A stretch of DNA of 64,000 nucleotides from Metarhizium brunneum (Eukaryota > Ascomycota > Sordariomycetes > Hypocreales > Clavicipitaceae). Below, piece after piece: positions 58,593 to 64,000 of the stretch (within the stretch, counting starts at the first letter, position 1; every line of letters starts with the position of its first letter). The stretch lies in the NCBI RefSeq assembly GCF_013426205.1, contig NC_089427.1:2728001-2792000 (forward strand), written 5' to 3'. Position numbers and translations under genes: made by a program. The notes beneath the pieces are model-generated. The model was not told the DNA's origin and made no database searches. It saw only the letters and a program-made list of their open reading frames with translations.

Positions 58593-59754
58593 ATGGCACG
58601 ACGATACTCGCCCCCCGACTCGCCTCTTTCATCAATGGGGTCCGGTTCCGAGGCCTATGAGGAGGATGGCCATGAAGAAGACGAGGCCTCCCTCCGCCCG
58701 TCCAAGCGACAAAGAGTCGACGCGCAATCCACCACGTCGTCTGCCGTTGTGCCAGAAGTCGAACACGACGCCGTGCCGGTTCCGGATACCCTCGAGGGCA
58801 TGTCGGATGTATCCTCGGACACTTCAGGCGATATCCCCAGCTCACCCGTGAATGCACGACTCGAGGAAGACGACTTCCAGGACCAGGTGACTGTCTGCGA
58901 CTGGGATGGCTGCCCCGCCGGCGACCAAGGCGACATGGACAAGTTGGTCGAGCACATCCACAACTCGCACATTGAGAATCGCCAGAAGAAGTACACGTGC
59001 GAGTGGAAGACGTGCAGCAGGAAGGGCCTTCCCCATGCCAGCGGGTATGCGCTTAAGGCACACATGCGCAGCCACACCCGGGAAAAGCCCTTCTATTGCT
59101 ACTTGCCTGGTAGGACAGAATACACGCTGCTCCTACATTTGGAGAGGTTCAATGGCTAACATTGTGGTCCTAGAATGCGACCGCTCCTTCACCAGGTCCG
59201 ATGCCCTGGCAAAGCACATGCGAACCGTCCACGAAACCGAGGCCCTGCGGCCTTCAGATCCGGTGCCAAAGTCTATGCAATCCGGCACTGCTGGCAAGTC
59301 AAACAAGCTCAAAATCATCATCAAAACGCCACAATCACACGGGGGTACCGGCGATGATGAAACGGGCGACGCCGTAAACGGGGACTCCGCCAACTCGGAC
59401 TTCTTTACCGCCCTGCCCAGCGACCTGTTTTCGTCAGAGGAGCTCTCCTTCTCGGTGGACAAGCTGTATCGCAAATGCTACTGGGAGTCGAAATGGGCCG
59501 ACGAGGTCGGCGAGGCGCTCAGAAAGGAATGCAAGGAGTGGGAAAAGGTATACTACAAGGAGTGGCTGGAGAAGGAAGTGCTGCTGTCACAGGTCATCAA
59601 GAGCGAGGTTGACTGGCACGACCGACGCAAGGCCATACTCGACGGCACCGCCGACGTTCAGGTCTCTGGCGTCGTGGGCTCCAAGGACAGCGAGAAAACC
59701 AACGGCAATGGCGTGGCCGTGCCCCCCAAGAAGGCCCAGGCTACAGAGGCATAG
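58593..59754 (+). CDS. C2H2 zinc-finger protein, Iec1-like (putative INO80 complex subunit)
   Basis: Nuclear protein with exons 58593-59109 and 59174-59754 (365 aa). The N-terminal 100 residues are acidic and low-complexity with a basic patch (PSKRQRVD). Three zinc fingers follow at about residues 104-210: CDWDGC...HIHNSH, CEWKTC...HMRSHTREKPF and CYLPECDRSFTRSDALAKHM with HETE. The first two have the GLI/YY1-like CxxxxC spacing, and the intron cuts the third finger (CYLP-ECDRSF). A helical C-terminal region (FSVDKLYRKCYWESKWADEV, KECKEWEKVYYKEWLEKEVL) is typical of the fungal proteins related to fission-yeast Iec1, an INO80 remodelling-complex subunit. The finger identity is certain; the complex assignment is from memory of the family and moderate. 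Confidence 0.87.
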
Positions 59755-60600
59755 GTTGCATCGGGATGGTACAACAGTTGTTTCCCGTCCTAGTGTTTAA
59801 TGGGATGGCATGGGCGCTTGACACGGAGAAGGTCGAAGGATGCATTAATTAGGACAGGAGTTGGGGAGTTGGGGGGGTTTGTGACTTTGGTATTGGTATG
59901 CCTTGGACGAGCGTTATTTCTCTTTTTTTGATATCTTTTTTCAATGGGATATATTCAAGCACTTGCCGTAGCCTAAATGCGCCAAGTGCAAAGCCAGTGC
60001 CCGAGTTGAATCCATGCATAGGGAACCACGGCCGTGGATGAATATATTCTACGCCGTGACAACCACGCAGACACATGGCTACTAGCATCACATCACGTAT
60101 ACCGCAGTTGTCCTCGGTCTGAAATACCCAGTCGCCAGCACCAAGTCGAACCAGCGGGCTGGTTTGAGTTTGCCGAGCACCACGGCAAACAAAAAAAAAA
60201 AAAAAAGGTCCAGCCGCCGAGCAATCCCGTCCTCCGGCCGATGTCGCAAGCCGCCACAGCCAGCACTAAGACGACCAGTTGACCTTATTAGTTGGCGGGG
60301 TCTCAGCGGCGCCCGCACGTCCATTTCCAATCCCCGACTTTTTATTGCCCGACACTGCACCGACTGACATGATTACATGCGCAGAGTTGGTAGTAATTCC
60401 CGTTTGCCACTCGAGCTATTTCTCGTCTCTTAAACGATACCTCGAATCCGTCTACATTTCTTTGTCCTTTTTCCATTTGTTAGGCTTCCATTTTTCCTTT
60501 CCTTTCAGGAAGGTACTAATAAATTCACACTCTCAAATCGCAAACTCGCAAACTCGCCGCCCTTTTTCTTCTCAACTCCCCACATGACGCCGACGCAAAC
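59755..60600. other. Intergenic, NAR1 promoter
   Basis: 846 bp between same-strand genes, with an A17 run near 60190 and a CT/TTT-rich leader before NAR1. No gene is seen. Confidence 0.5.
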
Positions 60601-62415
60601 ATGAGCGCCATTCTCTCAGTCGACGACCTAAACGACTTTATTTCCCCGGGCGTAGCGTGCATAAAGCCCATCGAGACGCTGCCGGCGGCTCCTCCGCCGC
60701 AAGGGCAGGGGCAGGAGCAGGATCCGGCGCTCCTCGAGACCGAGGTCATTCTCGACGGGCAACAACCGCGGGTCGGCGGCGGCGGCGTCGACGCTGCTTC
60801 CGCCGCACAGATATCGCTGACGGACTGTCTCGCGTGCTCGGGGTGCGTCACGTCCGCGGAGGCGGTGCTCGTCAGCCTGCAGAGCCACGCCGAGGTCCTG
60901 TCGACGCTGGACTCGGCCCCGGGGCTGAGCATCGTCGACGACGGTGCCGGGGGAGGCGGGCTCAGGGTGCAAGGGCTGGAGAATGAGAATGCCAGGCTGT
61001 TCGTGGCGAGCGTGAGCCCGCAGACGAGGGCGAACCTGGCGGCCGCCTGCGGCAAGGGCGTGTCCGAGGCACAGGCAGGACGCATGCTGGACAGGCTGCT
61101 GCGGAGCGAACGCTGGGGGTTGGCCGGCGGTGGGAGGTGGAGGAACGGCTTTACGTGGGTTGTTGATACCAACGTCGCCAGGGAGGCGGCCCTTGTCCTG
61201 GGCGCAGATGAGGTTCTCGGGCGCACGGCCAGGCCTGGGGGCAATGCGCCTGCGCAGCCGATACTGTCGTCTGTGTGTCCTGGGTGGGTGTGCTACGCGG
61301 AGAAGACGCATCCTCATGTTCTGCCGCACTTGTCGAGGGTCAAGTCCCCCCAGGCGCTGATGGGGACGATTCTCAAGACTACGCTGAGTAGGAAACTGGG
61401 CATCCCGCCGAGTAGGATATGGCACCTGGCGGTTATGCCGTGCTTCGATAAGAAACTCGAAGCCAGCCGGGAGGAGCTCACGGACGAGGTGTGGGCGGGA
61501 TCAGGGCTTCCAGGACGAGGCGTAAGGGACGTGGATTGCGTCATCACAAGCAAGGAGGTTCTCATGCTTGCTGAATCAAGAGGGCTCAATTTCTTCGATA
61601 TCCCGCGCGACAACGCCGGCGCCACTGGCTCTCTACTAGAACCTGCGGTGCCATTTCCCGACGCACGACTACACAGCTTCTTATTCCCCGCCCGAGCGTC
61701 CCCAAGAGTCCCACGCATGGCAGGTTCCTCGGGCGGCCTCCTCTATCATATCTTGCAGTGCAAAGCTGCACAAATACCTGGTGCTAAAATTCAAACGACG
61801 CGCGGTCGTAATGCGGATGTTGTAGAGTTTGCTGTGGCTGTCAATGGCGAGCCTGTGTTCAAAGCGGCACGCTACTATGGATTCAGAAATATTCAAAACT
61901 TGGTCCGGAGGCTGAAACCTGCCCGCCCGTCCCGAATGCCCGGCGGCAAACCATTTGGCAGCGCCCGACGACCGACAGGCAAGTCGGCGTCTCTCGAGTA
62001 CAGCTACGTCGAGGTCATGGCGTGTCCAGGAGGTTGCACCAACGGTGGCGGCCAGCTCAAGGCTGATGATCTGGTGGCTCAGGGGAGCAAACAATATTCG
62101 GGCAAACCGGGTCCTCAGGAACAAAAGGAGTGGCTGGCGGAAGTCGACGAGGCGTATTTTTCAGGTGAAGAGGTGGTGGATGGTGCGGATACAGTAAATG
62201 GTAATGACGATGGTGTTCGGAGCAGCGAGGATGTCGTGGGTGGCATCTCTCGCTCGTATATACATGATACCCTGGCGTACTGGTGTGGGGTAACGGGCAT
62301 TAGCATAGATAGACTTGCATTCACGACGTATCGCGAGGTCATAAGCGACGTCGGAAAGGGGACTGAAGCCGAAAAAGTGGTTCAGTTGGCTGGTAAAGTT
62401 GGCGGCGGGTGGTAG
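60601..62415 (+). CDS. NAR1: Cytosolic Fe-S cluster assembly factor NAR1
   Basis: Iron-only-hydrogenase-like protein of the cytosolic iron-sulfur assembly machinery, which passes Fe-S clusters to the targeting complex. Intronless, 604 aa. N-terminal cluster ligands are Cys20 (ISPGVACIKP) and Cys76, Cys79 and Cys82 (TDCLACSGC). The second site comes from SSVCPGWVCYAEK, AVMPCFDKKLEAS and VMACPGGCTNGGG. Other family blocks are HVLPHLSRVKSPQALMGTIL, VDCVITSKEVLML, ARYYGFRNIQNLVR and the C-terminal TLAYWCGVTG. The product is somewhat long for the family, with Gly-rich insertions (VGGGGVD, GGGGLRVQ) and a high G+C first half. The C-terminus ends KVGGGW, near the Trp end typical of the family. Confidence 0.96.
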   Translation: MSAILSVDDLNDFISPGVACIKPIETLPAAPPPQGQGQEQDPALLETEVILDGQQPRVGGGGVDAASAAQISLTDCLACSGCVTSAEAVLVSLQSHAEVLSTLDSAPGLSIVDDGAGGGGLRVQGLENENARLFVASVSPQTRANLAAACGKGVSEAQAGRMLDRLLRSERWGLAGGGRWRNGFTWVVDTNVAREAALVLGADEVLGRTARPGGNAPAQPILSSVCPGWVCYAEKTHPHVLPHLSRVKSPQALMGTILKTTLSRKLGIPPSRIWHLAVMPCFDKKLEASREELTDEVWAGSGLPGRGVRDVDCVITSKEVLMLAESRGLNFFDIPRDNAGATGSLLEPAVPFPDARLHSFLFPARASPRVPRMAGSSGGLLYHILQCKAAQIPGAKIQTTRGRNADVVEFAVAVNGEPVFKAARYYGFRNIQNLVRRLKPARPSRMPGGKPFGSARRPTGKSASLEYSYVEVMACPGGCTNGGGQLKADDLVAQGSKQYSGKPGPQEQKEWLAEVDEAYFSGEEVVDGADTVNGNDDGVRSSEDVVGGISRSYIHDTLAYWCGVTGISIDRLAFTTYREVISDVGKGTEAEKVVQLAGKVGGGW

Positions 62416-62509
62416 TCATCCTTGTCTCCCTCTCTTTCTGTAACGAAGAGAGAATCGAAAATATCAGGATGTTTTTGTCTCTCTTTTTGTCGAAGACATA
62501 TGCCAAACA

Positions 62510-63466
62510 TCAGCTCTCTTTCCCACCGCGACGTGCAAATCCAAATCCCCCCCGGCCAGTTCCGTCGGGTCCCCTCGGCATTCGAATAGCTGGCTGTGGC
62601 TGCGGTGCTTGAAATTGATACTGGTCATCCCTCAATGTCGTGCCTCTGCCTGATCCGCCGTCACTCTCCCCTCCTCCACGCCGCTGAGCCATCGCATCCG
62701 GTTTTGGCGAGAAGCTTGGGTCGTATAGCTCCCTACTTGACGAGGCTTGATTGTTGGCCCTCCTCATATCTGGCAGTCTCCCGCCGTCATTCGTAATACC
62801 ACCATTATTTCGCTGCCCTCCCCCTCCCCCTCGTCCACGACCCCTCCCCGAATGTCTACTCTCCCCCCGGGGCGGCGTCACCGTCCCCGGGGATGATCCC
62901 CTACTTGACGGGTTCGACTCCCCAAAAATCTTGGCCCGCGCCTCGTCGTACCGCCTCTGCTTCTCCTCCAGGTCACGCTTCTGCTTGGCCCGGATCTCCT
63001 CGGCGGTGGGCTGGGGCTGTTTTGGGTCCCTTTCGCCGTCGTCGTCGTCCATTGAGAGCTGGGACATGCCCGTTGTGGCATCGCGTTTGGCAATCATGGG
63101 TTTGCGGCTAAGCACCTTGACTTGGGGCTTGAATGTGGACGTTAGGGGGACAGTGCTGCTGGCTTCGAGGTAGTGGAATGTCTGGGGAGTTGCGTCTCTG
63201 GATGGCAATGTTAGTGGGAGCAGGGGAAGAAGCGGCATGGCTGGGCTGGGGAAGGAGAGGGTGTTGCTACAGCAGACATACGCAGACTCCCACATCTTTC
63301 TATTCGCCTCTTCATGCTGCGTGATGCGCTCGGCTTTCGTCAAGGGCTGCGCGGCCTGGAGGGAAACACCGCCCTGCTGGTGGTTCTCGTCGTCTTCCAC
63401 GGCCCCTCTGTCCGCCTGGGCTTCCCAATCGTCGTCCCAGGCATCCGGGACGCCGGACTTGTTCAT
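62510..63466 (-). CDS. SUZ-domain, RGG-rich RNA-binding protein
   Basis: Exons on the minus strand are 63282-63466 and 62510-63197 (290 aa). The start MNKSGVPDAWDDDWEAQAD is typical of fungal SUZ-domain proteins, which also resemble animal SZRD1. The SUZ motif is at about residues 80-155 (KVLSRKPMIAKRD, then EEIRAKQKRDLEEKQRRYDE and ARAKIFGESN); SUZ motifs bind RNA. The C-terminus is Gly/Arg-rich (HSGRGRGRGGGGGQRNNGG, RMPRGPDGTGRGGFGFARRG), a further RNA-binding feature. The intron (63198-63281, 84 bp) is a multiple of three without a stop; splicing gives MWESADATPQTFHYL. The stop lies only 94 bp from the convergent NAR1 stop. Exact role is unknown. Confidence 0.88.
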   Translation of the reverse strand: MNKSGVPDAWDDDWEAQADRGAVEDDENHQQGGVSLQAAQPLTKAERITQHEEANRKMWESAYVCCSNTLSFPSPAMPLLPLLPLTLPSRDATPQTFHYLEASSTVPLTSTFKPQVKVLSRKPMIAKRDATTGMSQLSMDDDDGERDPKQPQPTAEEIRAKQKRDLEEKQRRYDEARAKIFGESNPSSRGSSPGTVTPPRGESRHSGRGRGRGGGGGQRNNGGITNDGGRLPDMRRANNQASSSRELYDPSFSPKPDAMAQRRGGGESDGGSGRGTTLRDDQYQFQAPQPQPAIRMPRGPDGTGRGGFGFARRGGKES

Positions 63467-64000
63467 TTTGAGCGGCGACTTCCTCGTCGTATGACGCCCA
63501 GTTCGATTGAGTGGATGAGTGGATGAGTGGATGAGTGGATGGGAATGGGGAGGTGCTGGCAGCAGCAACGATGGTGCATCCAGCAGAACAACCAGGCAGC
63601 GCCAATTCCCTCAGGACGGAAGCATCAAGGAGGACGGCAAAGAATGCTTTGCTTGCAAAAAGGCACAGCAGCCCGGTGGGGATGCAGACTTCGTCGTCGG
63701 AGGCATGAGAGGAGTATGGTGTCCACGGTTCCAAAAGTAGAGCCAAGCGAAACCGCGCTAATACTCCATGTCCGTCGCTGGCCAGAGTCTTTGTGCCCTA
63801 GGATGTCTGGTGGTGGGCCGACTGGTACTTGCGGCCCAGTGCCATTTTCGGTGCAGCAACCAAGTTCCCGCGGGAAGTCATGTCTGGTCTGGTCTGGTCG
63901 GAAAGGACTCGACACTTGACCACAAACGACGCCGCGCAGTGGGGTCAACTAGAGAGGGTGAGAGGGGCCCTCTGCGTCGTGGGGGCCGGATCGGGTTTCC
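63467..64000. other. Right-edge intergenic sequence
   Basis: 534 bp upstream of the SUZ-protein gene, up to the window edge. It holds four copies of GTGGATGA in tandem (63511-63541) and a short TCTGGTCTGG repeat near 63888. No gene is supported here. Confidence 0.5.
63511..63541. repeat. 8-bp tandem repeat (GTGGATGA x about 4)
   Basis: GTGGATGA repeated head to tail just upstream of the SUZ-protein start, presumably in its 5' leader or promoter. Confidence 0.85.

Overview
The window is nuclear DNA of a filamentous ascomycete, most likely a Sordariomycete and probably Hypocreales. The signs are short GT-AG introns (about 50-200 bp) with CTAAC-type branch points, fungal gene families throughout (Zn2Cys6 regulator, eisosome protein, fused pseudouridine enzyme, GPI-anchored Ser/Thr-rich wall protein), and mixed-strand genes without operons. 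The order is inferred from protein resemblance only. I rebuilt exon structures by hand and checked that exon phases close for every multi-exon gene.

Layout. 0-12 kb: hexokinase (minus, cut by the left edge), OST1 oligosaccharyltransferase subunit, a tiny His-rich protein, a Pil1/Lsp1 eisosome protein, inorganic pyrophosphatase, and mitochondrial ribosomal protein mL53 (minus). 13-28 kb: SNARE Sec20, methylthioribulose-1-phosphate dehydratase (minus), a Cys-rich GPI-anchored protein, calnexin, and methylmalonate-semialdehyde dehydrogenase. 28-37 kb: a GC-rich F-box protein, a phenol-2-monooxygenase-like flavoprotein (minus) and a short-chain dehydrogenase (minus). 37-50 kb: pseudouridine glycosidase/kinase fusion, UTP18, SLD5 (minus), an FMN-dependent hydroxyacid oxidase, an AIG1-like membrane protein (minus), and a WD40-cyclophilin. 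50-64 kb: a nine-exon Zn2Cys6 regulator, DAHP synthase (ARO3-like), a secreted Thr-rich repeat protein (minus), a C2H2 protein resembling INO80 subunit Iec1, NAR1, and a SUZ-domain protein (minus).

Most of the content is housekeeping: ER glycoprotein processing (OST1, calnexin), Golgi-ER transport (Sec20), aromatic amino acid, methionine-salvage and valine metabolism, ribosome biogenesis, replication and Fe-S assembly. I see no secondary-metabolite cluster, no intact transposon, no CRISPR array and no convincing tRNA or rRNA. Long gene-free stretches lie at 15.7-18.4, 19.2-22.1 and 32.6-35.5 kb.

The most notable observations are: a 9-mer, TACTCCGTA, present 16 times and only outside genes; a Pil1-family start codon apparently split by an intron; a 6-nt microexon in the Zn2Cys6 gene between two 28-nt exons; a possible second, mitochondrial start for pyrophosphatase; and five identical 18-bp repeats in the secreted Thr-rich protein. 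I found no clearly new multi-gene system.
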